Shown one piece after another: positions 1 to 8,182 of a stretch of 64,000 nt of DNA. The notes beneath the pieces are model-generated. The model did not search any database, was not told the DNA's origin, and saw nothing but the letters and a program-made list of their open reading frames with translations. Origin of the DNA: Bacillus sp. AFS055030 (GTDB lineage: Bacteria; Bacillota; Bacilli; Bacillales; Bacillaceae_G); contig NZ_NUGT01000009.1 of the NCBI RefSeq assembly GCF_002574545.1, positions 133,798 to 197,797 on the forward strand, written 5' to 3'. The number at the start of each line of letters is the position of its first letter. The stretch's first letter is position 1. The position numbers and the translations under genes were made by a program.

Positions 1-366
1 ATGTCTTTGTCCAAAAGTCTTAACCCGAATCGGTTTTCCTTTTTGATTCTTTATAATTTCTTCGTCATACAATCTTGCAAATGATGACAGTCTTCCTTCT
101 TTAGCCATCTGAATTGAGTATGTAACATCCCTTGGTGTAATACTCACTCCATTTCGAATAACCTCTAAAAGAGCTTGAATGATTTGCTCAACAGTTTTCA
201 CATCTTCATTCGTACCTGAAACTTGTACAGATTGACCACGTGACACAATCTTAACATCAAGCAAATTTTCAATTATTTCTAGATGCTTATCGTTTGTACC
301 AAATAAGGCAATTGCTTCGTTTGGATCCTCTAGTTGTTGATTAATCGTTAGTAGTTGTTCTGGCAT
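1..366 (-). CDS. phoH: PhoH family ATPase, N-terminal part (gene runs off the left edge)
   Basis: The reverse strand from the ATG at 364-366 reads 122 open codons to the window edge. The product begins MPEQLLTINQQL and contains the amino-terminal KH-like stretch found before the P-loop NTPase domain of PhoH proteins. The P-loop itself lies outside the window. PhoH proteins are cytoplasmic ATPases linked to RNA metabolism. The call rests on this segment and on position: the gene starts 3 bp after the yqfD stop, as in the conserved Bacillaceae order yqfC-yqfD-phoH, so it is probably co-transcribed with them. Confidence 0.85.
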   Translation of the reverse strand, partial: MPEQLLTINQQLEDPNEAIALFGTNDKHLEIIENLLDVKIVSRGQSVQVSGTNEDVKTVEQIIQALLEVIRNGVSITPRDVTYSIQMAKEGRLSSFARLYDEEIIKNQKGKPIRVKTFGQRH

Positions 367-369
367 TAC

Positions 370-1557
370 TCAGTCCCCTTGAACAATAGTTTTCGTTTTA
401 GTGATATCTTCTAAAACTTTATAATACATTCTTAAATTAACTTTACCATTGTCTATTGACTCGTGCAAAACTTTTTCTTGTAAAATCTTGGCATCTGGAC
501 TTAACTTTTTCATTAATTCCTTCTTACCAATTTCTTTTCCAAGTTGAGCAGCTTGTACTTTAGAGTATGTTCTAACATATTTTTCACTTTCCAGAATTGT
601 TTTTTTACTAAAAAAAATCGGCAACTTCCATTTTAAAAATTTAAATTGATACGAACTAGTTTCATTTTCAAAAGACTTATATTTATTCTTATCAAAACCC
701 CAAAATTTTATTTTATTTTCCTTCGTTCCAATATAATATCTAGTTTTTCTCTCTCCTGTAAGTACTGTAAACGGAGTATCTAAAGGGACACTAATAATTT
801 CCTCTCTCCAAACTTCACCCATAATTTTGCCGACTGCTGGGACTAAAATAGGATGATCTTCAGTACCAATAATTCCAGATACTAATATTTGACCTTTTTT
901 CACAAAGTCATTCTTCACTACAAGAGGCTTCCCTTTTTCAACAAACAGGCTTGAAATAACAGCTTCTTCACTTGCAATAATATGACGTGGTCGTAGCGTT
1001 TTCTCAGGCTTAGGAATATGTTTTTCTACTACCTCAAAATGAAAGGTAGTCCCATTTAATTGTACACCAATCCAAGTTAATGTTGGATTCTCATCTTGAA
1101 GCTTTTTTTGGATCGTTTGCATTTTTGGTAAAGCAAATTGAGATGCACCAGTCTTAACACCCATCGCAGTTAAATCTTTCCGAAGTTTATATTCCACATC
1201 AGGTGAAGCACCTTTTATATCAATTCGCCAAACCATATTTGATAGTAAAAATAATACAACCAAAAAGCCAACAACACCAACAACAAATCCAAAATACTTC
1301 CATGCTCGCTTAACTTCAAAAGGTAGTCCCTTCCGGCCAATAAAATAAACTTTATATTCTTTTTTTCGAGGAATATTCTTAATTCGTCTATAATCTTTCA
1401 ATTCAATTGTAAACGTAATTGAATTTGTTCCACTTTTCCTCACATCGCGAAGTGGTATCCCTTTTCGCATACATTCATTTAAAAAACGTTCTGGTCCAAG
1501 CCCAATTACTTTAACTTGAACCATCCCCGTAAGATTTGAAGTCCATTCGTTTTTCAT
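370..1557 (-). CDS. yqfD: Sporulation protein YqfD (stage IV family)
   Basis: This 395-residue protein matches the YqfD family of sporulation proteins: a soluble amino-terminal part with a YqfD-type KSGTNSITFTI segment, one strong membrane helix at about residues 88-110, then a large domain with the VGKIMGEVWRE motif, expected outside the membrane. In Bacillus subtilis yqfD is expressed in the mother cell and is needed for late spore development. The start is ATG at 1555-1557 with GGGGGA upstream. It lies between yqfC and phoH, which supports the identification. Length is normal for the family. Confidence 0.93.
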   Translation of the reverse strand: MKNEWTSNLTGMVQVKVIGLGPERFLNECMRKGIPLRDVRKSGTNSITFTIELKDYRRIKNIPRKKEYKVYFIGRKGLPFEVKRAWKYFGFVVGVVGFLVVLFLLSNMVWRIDIKGASPDVEYKLRKDLTAMGVKTGASQFALPKMQTIQKKLQDENPTLTWIGVQLNGTTFHFEVVEKHIPKPEKTLRPRHIIASEEAVISSLFVEKGKPLVVKNDFVKKGQILVSGIIGTEDHPILVPAVGKIMGEVWREEIISVPLDTPFTVLTGERKTRYYIGTKENKIKFWGFDKNKYKSFENETSSYQFKFLKWKLPIFFSKKTILESEKYVRTYSKVQAAQLGKEIGKKELMKKLSPDAKILQEKVLHESIDNGKVNLRMYYKVLEDITKTKTIVQGD

Positions 1558-1605
1558 CCTAATCCCCCATGTTCATTAGACTGATCATGGTGTAAGTTCT
1601 AGATG

Positions 1606-1887
1606 CTATTCATTAATAAAATACACATGCTCAATTTCGCCTTCCAATAAAATCTCCTCAGGTAACATTGTCTTCAAAATAAAATCTTTCCCCTTAATCA
1701 ATAACTGCCCCTGCTTCATTAACAAACGCAATTCATTATCTGAATAAACAAGTAACCCTCTATGGTTTTCAATATAAATATGTAGTTGACCTAACATCGT
1801 AATACGTGGCAATTCTAATAGTACATCTGGTGGTAAGTCCATCTTACTTGACATCCATGTTTTTAAATTATGCGCTAATCTTTTCAA
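1606..1887 (-). CDS. yqfC: Sporulation protein YqfC
   Basis: A 93-residue protein with YqfC hallmarks: DLPPDVLLELPRITM near the start, an IENHRG segment in the middle and a beta-rich carboxyl end. YqfC and YqfD are encoded together in endospore formers and act in the sporulating mother cell; the exact role of YqfC is not known to me. The start is TTG at 1885-1887, chosen because GGAGGAG lies 6 bases upstream and no ATG is available there. The gene is 48 bp from yqfD and should share its promoter. Confidence 0.92.
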   Translation of the reverse strand: MKRLAHNLKTWMSSKMDLPPDVLLELPRITMLGQLHIYIENHRGLLVYSDNELRLLMKQGQLLIKGKDFILKTMLPEEILLEGEIEHVYFINE

Positions 1888-2010
1888 GATAGACTCCTCC
1901 CCCTTTCATATCATATTTATGATGAATTTTGAAAAGGTATGATACAAAAAGAAAAAGGTAAAGGAAATTTAAGATGAATATTGGTTTATAAAAGATGGTG
2001 AAAACATGAA

Positions 2011-2044
2011 TAAAAAAAACCGAGAACAAAACTATTCTCGGTTT
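2011..2044 (-). terminator. Intrinsic terminator after the 156-aa membrane protein gene
   Basis: Inverted repeat AAACCGAGAA/TTCTCGGTTT at 2017-2026 and 2035-2044, followed on the minus strand by a run of Ts. It starts 9 bp past the stop of the membrane protein gene. Confidence 0.85.
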
Positions 2045-2052
2045 AAGTTTAT

Positions 2053-2523
2053 TTACATTCTTCTTTGATTTGTAACATCTTGATAAAAATCTTGTTTTCC
2101 TTGTGAAGTGACAACCCACCATAGAACTCCTTGTGTAAGAAAGAAAAGACTCCACATTAACACAAGACCAATTGAAGTTAGATCACGACCCCCATCACCA
2201 ACTATTCCTTTGACTGTAACATAAGTGATGAGAACACTCACAATCAAACCTGCCAACTTTATAAATAACGGCTTTTTAGCCATTGGAGTTTCCATTTGTG
2301 ATGAATTATTTGTTTTTGTTTCAGTTTTAATCGTTTTTTTATAAGATCTAGCATAATCATGAACCCCTTGCTTAATCTCATCTTCTAGTCGTTCTTCGTC
2401 ACCTATTACCATCTCTCTAGTAATAAAGATTAATGAAAATGCGAATGGTACGACCATTATTAACCAACCTAAAGCAAATGCTATTCCACCGAAATCATTG
2501 TGTAAATCTCCAAACGGTGTCAT
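2053..2523 (-). CDS. Hypothetical membrane protein, 156 aa
   Basis: I do not recognise the family. The protein has one hydrophobic helix near residues 12-35, a charged linker of about 50 residues rich in E, K and T, then two more helices around 88-108 and 116-138, so three membrane segments are likely. The start is ATG at 2521-2523 behind AAGGGAGAG. It stands alone between the yqf operon and yqeY, with its own terminator, and two similar hairpins bracket it. No catalytic motif is visible. A small membrane scaffold or sensor is possible, but the function is open. Confidence 0.75.
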   Translation of the reverse strand: MTPFGDLHNDFGGIAFALGWLIMVVPFAFSLIFITREMVIGDEERLEDEIKQGVHDYARSYKKTIKTETKTNNSSQMETPMAKKPLFIKLAGLIVSVLITYVTVKGIVGDGGRDLTSIGLVLMWSLFFLTQGVLWWVVTSQGKQDFYQDVTNQRRM

Positions 2524-2832
2524 TACTCATCTCTCCCTTTTAAGTAACGTTTAATGAATGAATTGTTTTTCTAAATTCATCATAGCGAATAACATTTACT
2601 TTGTATGTGATTTAAATCACACACTAGTTTAAAATGGACTAAAATATTACTAATTTTCCCATTACTTGAATGTACAAAAAAACTGAGAACGTTTAGGTAT
2701 TCTCAGTTTGGGTGTGATTTTTACTACTATATGTTCTCTACAGGATCTTGATTGAGCGAACCAGCATACAACTAACGATTTCTTTACCTTATAAATAAAA
2801 AAACAAAAAAATAAACGTCTATAAATAGACGT
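2524..2832. other. Intergenic region between the membrane protein gene and yqeY
   Basis: About 310 bp with no supported gene. It holds two minus-strand hairpin terminators (2680-2709 and 2800-2838) and probably the promoter of the 156-aa protein gene, which I could not place with confidence. Confidence 0.6.
2671..2709 (-). terminator. Second terminator-like hairpin downstream of yqeY
   Basis: Arms AAACTGAGAA (2680-2689) and TTCTCAGTTT (2700-2709), followed on the minus strand by seven Ts. It lies 124 bp beyond the yqeY stop and resembles the hairpin at 2017-2044 on the other side of the next gene. Confidence 0.7.
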
Positions 2833-2838
2833 TTATTT
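2800..2838 (-). terminator. yqeY-rpsU terminator, overlapping the yqeY stop codon
   Basis: Inverted repeat AATAAACGTCTA/TAGACGTTTATT around 2810-2838, followed on the minus strand by a long T-rich tract. The 3' end of yqeY forms part of the stem. Confidence 0.85.
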
Positions 2839-3282
2839 TAACAGACTTGCTACAGCTTTATTCACAGAAGAGCCATCAGCTTGTCCTTTTACTTTAGGCA
2901 TAACTGCACTCATTACTTTCCCCATGTCAGCTTTTGATGTAGCACCGACTTCTGAAATTGTAACACGTACGATTTCAAGAAGTTCCTCTTCAGATAATTG
3001 TTGAGGCAAGTATTCTTTTAGAATCAATAACTCTTGCTTTAATTTATCCACAAGGTCTTGACGACCAGCTTTTTCGAATTCCAGGAGGGAGTCTTTACGT
3101 TGTTTCACTTCACGAGTTAAAATTGTTAACTCTTGATCAGCTGACAATGTCACATTATTCCCTAAGTTAATGACTTCATTTTGTAATGACGCTTTCACCA
3201 TTCGAATAACTGCTAACTTGTCTTTGTTTTTTTCCTTCATCGCTTGTTTCATATCTGAATTCAAACGTTCGAGAAGACTCAT
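2833..3282 (-). CDS. yqeY: GatB/YqeY domain protein
   Basis: This 149-residue protein has the all-helical YqeY fold signature: [16 protein letters not shown] at the start, [20 protein letters not shown] in the middle and the [20 protein letters not shown] segment near the end. The domain is shared with the tail of GatB, the tRNA amidotransferase subunit, which binds tRNA. The role of free-standing YqeY is not established. The start is ATG at 3280-3282 behind GAGAGGG. It follows rpsU by 14 bp, the usual rpsU-yqeY arrangement in Bacillales. Confidence 0.95.
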   Translation of the reverse strand: MSLLERLNSDMKQAMKEKNKDKLAVIRMVKASLQNEVINLGNNVTLSADQELTILTREVKQRKDSLLEFEKAGRQDLVDKLKQELLILKEYLPQQLSEEELLEIVRVTISEVGATSKADMGKVMSAVMPKVKGQADGSSVNKAVASLLK

Positions 3283-3296
3283 AGTAACACCCTCTC

Positions 3297-3470
3297 TTAG
3301 AATTTACGTTTTCTCGCTGCCTCTGATTTTTTCTTACGTTTTACACTTGGCTTTTCATAAAATTCGCGTTTTCTTGCTTCTTGTAGCGTACCAGTTTTAG
3401 AAACTGAACGTTTAAAACGACGAAGAGCATCTTCTAAAGATTCGTTTTTACGAACGACTGTTTTAGACAT
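3297..3470 (-). CDS. rpsU: 30S ribosomal protein S21
   Basis: A 57-residue basic protein starting [19 protein letters not shown], with the [15 protein letters not shown] core and Lys/Arg-rich tail typical of bacterial S21. It binds the small subunit near the anti-Shine-Dalgarno region of 16S rRNA. The open frame runs further upstream, but the ATG at 3468-3470 is preceded by GGAGGG nine bases away and gives the standard family length. It is the first gene of the rpsU-yqeY pair. Confidence 0.98.
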
Positions 3471-3633
3471 CTTACTTTTCCCTCCCTCCAAGCTACCACT
3501 TACAATCAATAAAACATTGTAAAAAAGAAACACTTTTCCACATGTCTTTTACGATTATAATACATAAACTATTGATAGGTCAACAGGTAAATGTCAAGTT
3601 TGAAACTTAACACCCTTTCGTCATTAAGAGGAA

Positions 3634-4305
3634 TCAATAACCTTCTGTTGCTACGTTTCCTTGGACAATCGTGATACCATTACTTGTACCAATTCGAGTT
3701 GCTCCGGCTTTAACCATTTCATTTACGCTTGCTAGATCACGTACTCCACCAGAAGCTTTCACGCCAATATCAGGTCCAACTGTTTTTCTCATTAATGCCA
3801 CATCCTCTACAGTTGCACCACCAGTTGAAAATCCTGTAGATGTTTTAACGAAATCTGCTCCGGCTTTTACAGAAAGCTTAGAGGCCATTTCTTTTTCTTC
3901 ATTCGTTAAAAGACTTGTTTCAATAATTACTTTTACTAATGCTTTACCTTTTGCTGCATTAACAACAGCTGCTATATCTTGTTCAACAGTATCATAGTCC
4001 TGATCTTTTAAAGCTCCGATATTGATTACCATATCGACTTCCTTAGCTCCATTTTCAATTGCATTCTTCGTTTCAAACGCTTTCGTTTCTTTCGTATTCG
4101 CACCTAAAGGAAATCCAATTACTGTACAGACTAAAACTTCAGATCCCTTTAATAAACTTGCACAATAACTCACCCAAGTCGGATTCACACAAACAGAAGC
4201 AAAATTATGTTCTTTTGCTTCTTGACATAATTTTTCAATTTGCGATTTAGTTGTTTCAGGTTTTAAAACTGTATGATCAATCAATTTATTGATATTAGTT
4301 GTCAT
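3634..4305 (-). CDS. deoC: Deoxyribose-phosphate aldolase
   Basis: A 223-residue class I aldolase that cleaves 2-deoxyribose-5-phosphate to acetaldehyde and glyceraldehyde-3-phosphate, the last step of deoxynucleoside salvage. The Schiff-base lysine is Lys154 in DFVKTSTGF; the supporting Asp91 (EVDMVIN) and Lys183 (GVKASGG) are also present, so the active site looks complete. The start is ATG at 4303-4305 with AGGAG upstream. It stands alone here, without the deoR, nupC or pdp genes often found beside it. Confidence 0.97.
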   Translation of the reverse strand: MTTNINKLIDHTVLKPETTKSQIEKLCQEAKEHNFASVCVNPTWVSYCASLLKGSEVLVCTVIGFPLGANTKETKAFETKNAIENGAKEVDMVINIGALKDQDYDTVEQDIAAVVNAAKGKALVKVIIETSLLTNEEKEMASKLSVKAGADFVKTSTGFSTGGATVEDVALMRKTVGPDIGVKASGGVRDLASVNEMVKAGATRIGTSNGITIVQGNVATEGY

Positions 4306-4435
4306 TTTGTAGTGCTCCTAACTTATTTTTTTCAAAAAATACGCTTTTATAGACACTGAAATATCAGCATTGATTATTATTTGTTTTTTCATTTTTAATT
4401 ATGTGATACAAAGCATAAAATTTAATACATCAGTA

Positions 4436-4482
4436 AAAAAAATCCAAAGCATCCTATTTAGATCGATGCATTTGAATTTTTT
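4436..4482 (-). terminator. Terminator of the MFS gene
   Basis: An imperfect hairpin pairs TTCAAATGCATC with GATGCTTTGGA on the minus strand and is followed by eight Ts. It overlaps the end of the MFS coding region. Confidence 0.6.
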
Positions 4483-5675
4483 TCGCCTGTTTTATGATTG
4501 TCATGTACTTTAAGCATCATAAAGAAAGAAATTGTAATAAAGAAAAAACCATACAAGAACATAAACTTGAATCCAATGAGATCAATAATTCCACCTAATA
4601 AAGGTGGTGATATAATATTAGCAATCGATGAAAACAAATAATATAAACCTGTATAAGTTCCAATAAAACCAATCGGTGCCATCTCAGCTAAGAATGGATA
4701 GGAATTAATGTTTACTAATGCCCACAAACATCCCATCATCAAAAAGACTAAACGAATGTAAAATAAATCCTTTAAGAAAAATAAAACAATAAATCCAACC
4801 ATAATCCCAAATATCCCTATTAATACACTGCGTTTCTTACCTATTTTTGTCCCAATGAATCCGGCTGGAATTGCAAAAATTAAAAAAGCTAATGATATGA
4901 AGGCAAATGAAAATGCCGCAGCACTAACCTTTACCCCTAAATAAACTTCTCCATAACGTGTAAAAAAGGTTTCAATTCCATTAAATCCCGTGAACCAACT
5001 AAGAATAGCTAATAATAGAAATAATGAGCTTTTATTCTGAATAGCTGAACGAAAACCTTCTCTTAATTGTACCTTTTCTTCTGCCCGCTCATAATTGAGA
5101 ACATCTCTTTTTTCCCTAATAAAGAAAAAAAGAATGAAAAAACTAAATAACATTAAAAATCCTGCCAAGTAAAAAGGATATCCTTTATTTAGATCCCACA
5201 AAATTGAACCAACAAAGAATGCAATTAAAGCACCAATTCCCCCCATAAAATTAATAACGCTATTCGCCTTGCTTCTTTGTTCAACTCTTGTTAAATCAGG
5301 CATAAGTGCAATTACTGGAGAACGGAAAATACTCATACTTAGATTCATAAAAACAACAAAAAAGATTAACATAAAAAGTGTTTTATGCACTGGAATTAGA
5401 AAGGTAAATAATGCTGCAAGAGGCATTCCAATCATTAAAAATGGCATTCTTCTACCAAATCGTGTATCTAAACGATCACTATACATTCCAACTGCTGGTT
5501 GCAAAAATAATGCAAAATAATTATCGAACGTCATAATAAATCCGATCAAAGCAGATGACTTTAAATAATCACTTAAAAGTTTTGGCATAAAAGCATTATA
5601 GGCTGACCAAGTAAGACTGATTGCAAAAAATCCAAATCCTAACAGCATTATTTTTTTGTAATTAAGTTTAGTCAT
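4458..5675 (-). CDS. SLC45/GPH-like MFS transporter
   Basis: A 405-residue carrier with about 12 membrane helices. The first loop carries GMYSDRLDTRFGRRMPFL, the D-x3-[ST]RxGRR-type signature of the SLC45 and glycoside-pentoside-hexuronide symporter groups, which usually carry sugars with protons. A second conserved FIGTKIGKKRS loop lies in the carboxyl half. The start is ATG at 5673-5675. No sugar enzyme is adjacent, so the substrate cannot be inferred. It looks intact, unlike the frameshifted MFS gene near 40.9 kb. Confidence 0.85.
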   Translation of the reverse strand: MTKLNYKKIMLLGFGFFAISLTWSAYNAFMPKLLSDYLKSSALIGFIMTFDNYFALFLQPAVGMYSDRLDTRFGRRMPFLMIGMPLAALFTFLIPVHKTLFMLIFFVVFMNLSMSIFRSPVIALMPDLTRVEQRSKANSVINFMGGIGALIAFFVGSILWDLNKGYPFYLAGFLMLFSFFILFFFIREKRDVLNYERAEEKVQLREGFRSAIQNKSSLFLLLAILSWFTGFNGIETFFTRYGEVYLGVKVSAAAFSFAFISLAFLIFAIPAGFIGTKIGKKRSVLIGIFGIMVGFIVLFFLKDLFYIRLVFLMMGCLWALVNINSYPFLAEMAPIGFIGTYTGLYYLFSSIANIISPPLLGGIIDLIGFKFMFLYGFFFITISFFMMLKVHDNHKTGEKNSNASI

Positions 5676-5832
5676 TTACATTTCTCACTTCTATTATCTG
5701 TCTATAAACATTATCAAAATGAGTACGATCCAATGACACAATCATCCCCCCTTATTCTCAGTATAGTAAGCACTCCAATCAAATATTTGCCCTTTTTTCA
5801 ATTTTTATAAAATATAAAACTTTAAAACCGAC

Positions 5833-5858
5833 AAAAAAAACCTAGTATAAACACTAGG
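5833..5858 (-). terminator. Terminator of the hydroxylase-family gene
   Basis: Stem CCTAGT/ACTAGG at 5841-5858, with eight Ts following on the minus strand. Confidence 0.8.
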
Positions 5859-5935
5859 CATTTTCTTTCATCATCTAAATTGTAAAAATAATACTGCAAC
5901 ACCCATTATTCTTCCAAAAAACGTTTATTTGCAGT

Positions 5936-6547
5936 TTACACTCTTTCTTCAAGAGCTTTAGCGGTATTGCTTGTTACTACTTCCTTCTCATCCTTTAACG
6001 TACCAAAAATCCCATCAAAAATAGGTGTTGATACGCCATACCAAAAATTTTCATTTTTAAAATGATGTAGGATATGTAGCTTTTTAATCTGTCTTCCTAG
6101 TTTTGTTATTGGTTTAATTGGCTTGTGAGCTACATAATGTTTCCATTCGTACACTAGTAACATAAAAACTAAACCTGAACCAAATGAAATCGTTTGAATC
6201 GGATCTCTAAAGATCAAAAAATAAATGATACAAAGTGAACCTAAATTTGGAATGCTATACCATATCGGTAAAAATAACAATTTCAAATCATCTGGATACG
6301 TATGATGATCATAATGAATTCTTTTCATAAATTTAAGAAATAGTTTATTTTTTGGTGCCTTTATGTGAAAAAAGAAACGATGAGTTACGTACTCACTAAA
6401 CATAAAAAAGATTAAACCGATCATAAAAATTAAAACAGTAAACCACGAAAAATGAAGTCCTATACTATAAATAAATCCAATTAAAAAAAGTGCCCCCATC
6501 ACAATTATATCGAAATGAAGAAAAAAGTCTCGATATAGACCTTTCAT
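5936..6547 (-). CDS. Sterol desaturase / fatty acid hydroxylase family membrane protein
   Basis: A 203-residue membrane protein with the clustered histidines of the di-iron fatty acid hydroxylase superfamily: HRFFFH near residue 60, HYDHH near 83, HYVAH near 138 and HILHH near 158. These motifs sit between about four hydrophobic helices. Such enzymes use oxygen to hydroxylate or desaturate lipids or carotenoid-like substrates; the substrate here is unknown. The frame is open six codons upstream, but those codons contain the AAGGGGGGA ribosome-binding site, so the ATG at 6545-6547 is the likely start. It is monocistronic, with its own terminator. Confidence 0.85.
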   Translation of the reverse strand: MKGLYRDFFLHFDIIVMGALFLIGFIYSIGLHFSWFTVLIFMIGLIFFMFSEYVTHRFFFHIKAPKNKLFLKFMKRIHYDHHTYPDDLKLLFLPIWYSIPNLGSLCIIYFLIFRDPIQTISFGSGLVFMLLVYEWKHYVAHKPIKPITKLGRQIKKLHILHHFKNENFWYGVSTPIFDGIFGTLKDEKEVVTSNTAKALEERV

Positions 6548-6648
6548 AAAATCCCCCCTTATCATGTTTTAATGAACTTAATATCAAATTTATATTTCAA
6601 TATTATTTTTGAAATTCCTTTATAAGTTCTATTTAAGCTAATTATTAA

Positions 6649-6733
6649 TTTTGAATAAAGCATTGTTTTGAATAAAGCATTGTTTTGAATAAAGCATTGT
6701 TTTGAATAAAGCATTGTTTTGAATAAAGCATTG
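6649..6733. repeat. Five perfect tandem copies of a 17-bp unit
   Basis: The unit TTTTGAATAAAGCATTG occurs five times head to tail without a mismatch (6649, 6666, 6683, 6700, 6717). It sits in the divergent region between the hydroxylase gene and the 107-aa gene, and the last copy contributes TTGAAT as a possible -35 element. Confidence 0.97.
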
Positions 6734-6748
6734 GTCGGTGAGGATAAT
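6719..6748 (+). promoter_or_regulatory. Putative sigma-A promoter of the 107-aa gene
   Basis: TTGAAT (6719-6724) and GATAAT (6743-6748) are separated by 18 bp. The -35 lies inside the fifth 17-bp repeat. The -10 is one base from consensus; the -35 is weak. Confidence 0.45.
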
Positions 6749-6786
6749 AAAAATTGTAACCAAAAATACGTAAAAGGGAGATCTAT

Positions 6787-7110
6787 ATGGAAAAAAGGAG
6801 ATATTATGTATCTGTCCAAGCAAAAACTATCGTTCCAAATCAAGGGGACGCACCTTATGAGTTAGAAATCGATGCTACAATCGATGAAAAACATAGACTC
6901 GAAAGAATTTTTCATGAGATAGACAATTACGATGAGGCTACTGGTGTTCAAGCAGCATTTTTACCTTCATTTACAAGTAGTAGTCAAGAAAAAAGTCTAG
7001 AATTATACAAAGGTTATGACTATTTTTTAAAACAAGCTTATGCAATGATTTATGAATTAGGTACTGAAGAAACACGTGCCCATATACGCCAGATGAATAT
7101 TTTAAAATAA
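6787..7110 (+). CDS. Conserved-looking hypothetical cytoplasmic protein, 107 aa
   Basis: This soluble, acidic protein begins MEKRRYYVSVQAKTIV. A beta-rich amino half is followed by helical segments ending in TEETRAHIRQMNILK. There is no signal peptide, membrane helix or obvious catalytic motif. I recall similar short proteins of unknown function in Bacillus genomes but cannot name the family. The ATG at 6787 follows AAGGGAG, so the start is well supported. The gene is monocistronic, with a promoter embedded in a tandem repeat and a clear terminator just after the stop. Confidence 0.8.
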   Translation: MEKRRYYVSVQAKTIVPNQGDAPYELEIDATIDEKHRLERIFHEIDNYDEATGVQAAFLPSFTSSSQEKSLELYKGYDYFLKQAYAMIYELGTEETRAHIRQMNILK

Positions 7111-7137
7111 AAAGAAAGCTCTTTGCTTTCTTTTTAT
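7109..7137 (+). terminator. Terminator of the 107-aa gene
   Basis: AAAAAGAAAGC and GCTTTCTTTTT form a stem directly after the stop codon, with a T-rich tail. It could also act on the minus strand. Confidence 0.8.
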
Positions 7138-7138
7138 T

Positions 7139-7303
7139 TTAAATATCAATGACTTTTGTATTTGCGATTATATCATGTAGTGTTCTACGATCTGCAGAGA
7201 AAATGAAAAACGGATCAACCAATGCAACAACAAAACCTACAATTAATGAAAAATATGGTATTTTTATGTATCCTAAAAGGAAAAAAATTTCTCTTATAAT
7301 CAT
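7139..7303 (-). pseudogene. C-terminal remnant of an RDD-family membrane protein
   Basis: The reverse strand reads 54 codons ending FSADRRTLHDIIANTKVIDI. The RRTLHD-I-A-T-V pattern is the typical carboxyl end of RDD-family membrane proteins, preceded by one hydrophobic helix. RDD proteins usually have more than 130 residues with two or three helices and an amino-terminal Arg-Asp-Asp region; none of that is visible upstream before the WxL gene. The frame is open somewhat above the ATG at 7301-7303 but shows no clear RDD motif. It is probably a decayed gene; a short expressed protein is less likely. Confidence 0.5.
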
Positions 7304-7384
7304 TGTCCTTTCCAAACAAAAGTGGGTATTAGAATATAAAATATAAGGCCAATATTGCTAAATTATACAGAATTTTTCATTTAA

Positions 7385-7422
7385 AAAATAGAAAAAGCCT
7401 AATAGAAAATATCTATCAGGCC
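7385..7422 (-). terminator. Terminator of the WxL-domain gene
   Basis: CCTGATAG/CTATTAGG form a stem on the minus strand (7398-7420), followed by a T-rich stretch. Confidence 0.8.
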
Positions 7423-7441
7423 AAGAATTTCGATAGATTGG

Positions 7442-8182
7442 TTATACACCAGGAGCATCAACTAGAGTCCAAGTAACAACCGCTTCGTGATTACCAATTG
7501 TTGCTGAGCCACCAGGAATTTGTAAGGTAACATTATTATTTAATGCACCATCATTAACATTAGGATTTGGACCTAACCATCTTGTTAACCAAGTACCAAG
7601 ACCCGTACCTGGTTCTGCAGTAACAACTAATGATTCAGTTAATCCATCTGTATTTAAAGTAATCGTTTGAGCAGGCGTTGGGCTAGTTCCAATACCTGGT
7701 GTAGCCACTGATCCATTTTTAAATGTAAGAACCGCTCCTGGCAATGTTTCACTTATACCATTTGAAAACCTACTAGCTTTTGCTGTCACTTTCCACCCTG
7801 CACCAGTACCTCGGCGATCAGAAACTTGGATAAAAGGCTTTTTAGATGTAGAAGAATAAACCTCATTACTAATTGAAATTTCTTTTGATCCAAATTGAAC
7901 TGAAGAAACATAGTCTAAAGTTAACGGACCACTCTCACCTGTAGGAGGATTTGTTGGATTAGTAGGATCAGTTGGCTCTAATGGAGTTGTAGGATCTGTT
8001 GGCTCTAATGGAGTTGTAGGATCTGTTGGATCTACTGGATTTATTGGACTAGAACCTTCTTTAAACGTAACACCTGCTTTTGAATTTGCTTGAGACGCAA
8101 CAGCTGCAAAAGATGTATTTGCCGCCCCTACAATTGTTGAAATACTTACTACGCCAATTGCTACAATTTTTGAAACCTTCAT
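7442..8182 (-). CDS. WxL domain surface protein
   Basis: A 246-residue secreted protein. Residues 1-27 form a signal peptide ending near SFA. A Pro/Thr-rich linker (about residues 48-80) repeats DPTTPLEPT. The rest is a WxL domain with the VSDRRGTGAGWKVTA motif and a carboxyl end containing VTWTLVDAPG. WxL domains bind peptidoglycan non-covalently and are common in enterococci, lactobacilli, Listeria and some Bacillus. They normally sit in clusters with DUF916 or LPxTG partners; none is next to this gene. The start is ATG at 8180-8182 with AAAGGGG upstream. Confidence 0.88.
   Translation of the reverse strand: MKVSKIVAIGVVSISTIVGAANTSFAAVASQANSKAGVTFKEGSSPINPVDPTDPTTPLEPTDPTTPLEPTDPTNPTNPPTGESGPLTLDYVSSVQFGSKEISISNEVYSSTSKKPFIQVSDRRGTGAGWKVTAKASRFSNGISETLPGAVLTFKNGSVATPGIGTSPTPAQTITLNTDGLTESLVVTAEPGTGLGTWLTRWLGPNPNVNDGALNNNVTLQIPGGSATIGNHEAVVTWTLVDAPGV
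7966..8040 (-). repeat. In-frame repeats in the WxL linker
   Basis: A 27-bp segment encoding nine residues of Pro-Thr-rich linker is repeated about twice almost perfectly, with a third partial copy. Copy number could vary between strains. Confidence 0.75.

Noticed and set aside
1868-2155. Minus-strand ORF of 95 codons overlapping the yqfC start and the next gene
   Set aside because: It overlaps two well-supported genes and a terminator, has no ribosome-binding site and no recognisable protein features.
6562-6843. Minus-strand ORFs reading through the 17-bp repeats, giving repeated CFIQNNALFK-like peptides
   Set aside because: The frame is kept open only by the repeat; there is no start signal and it overlaps the start of the 107-aa gene.
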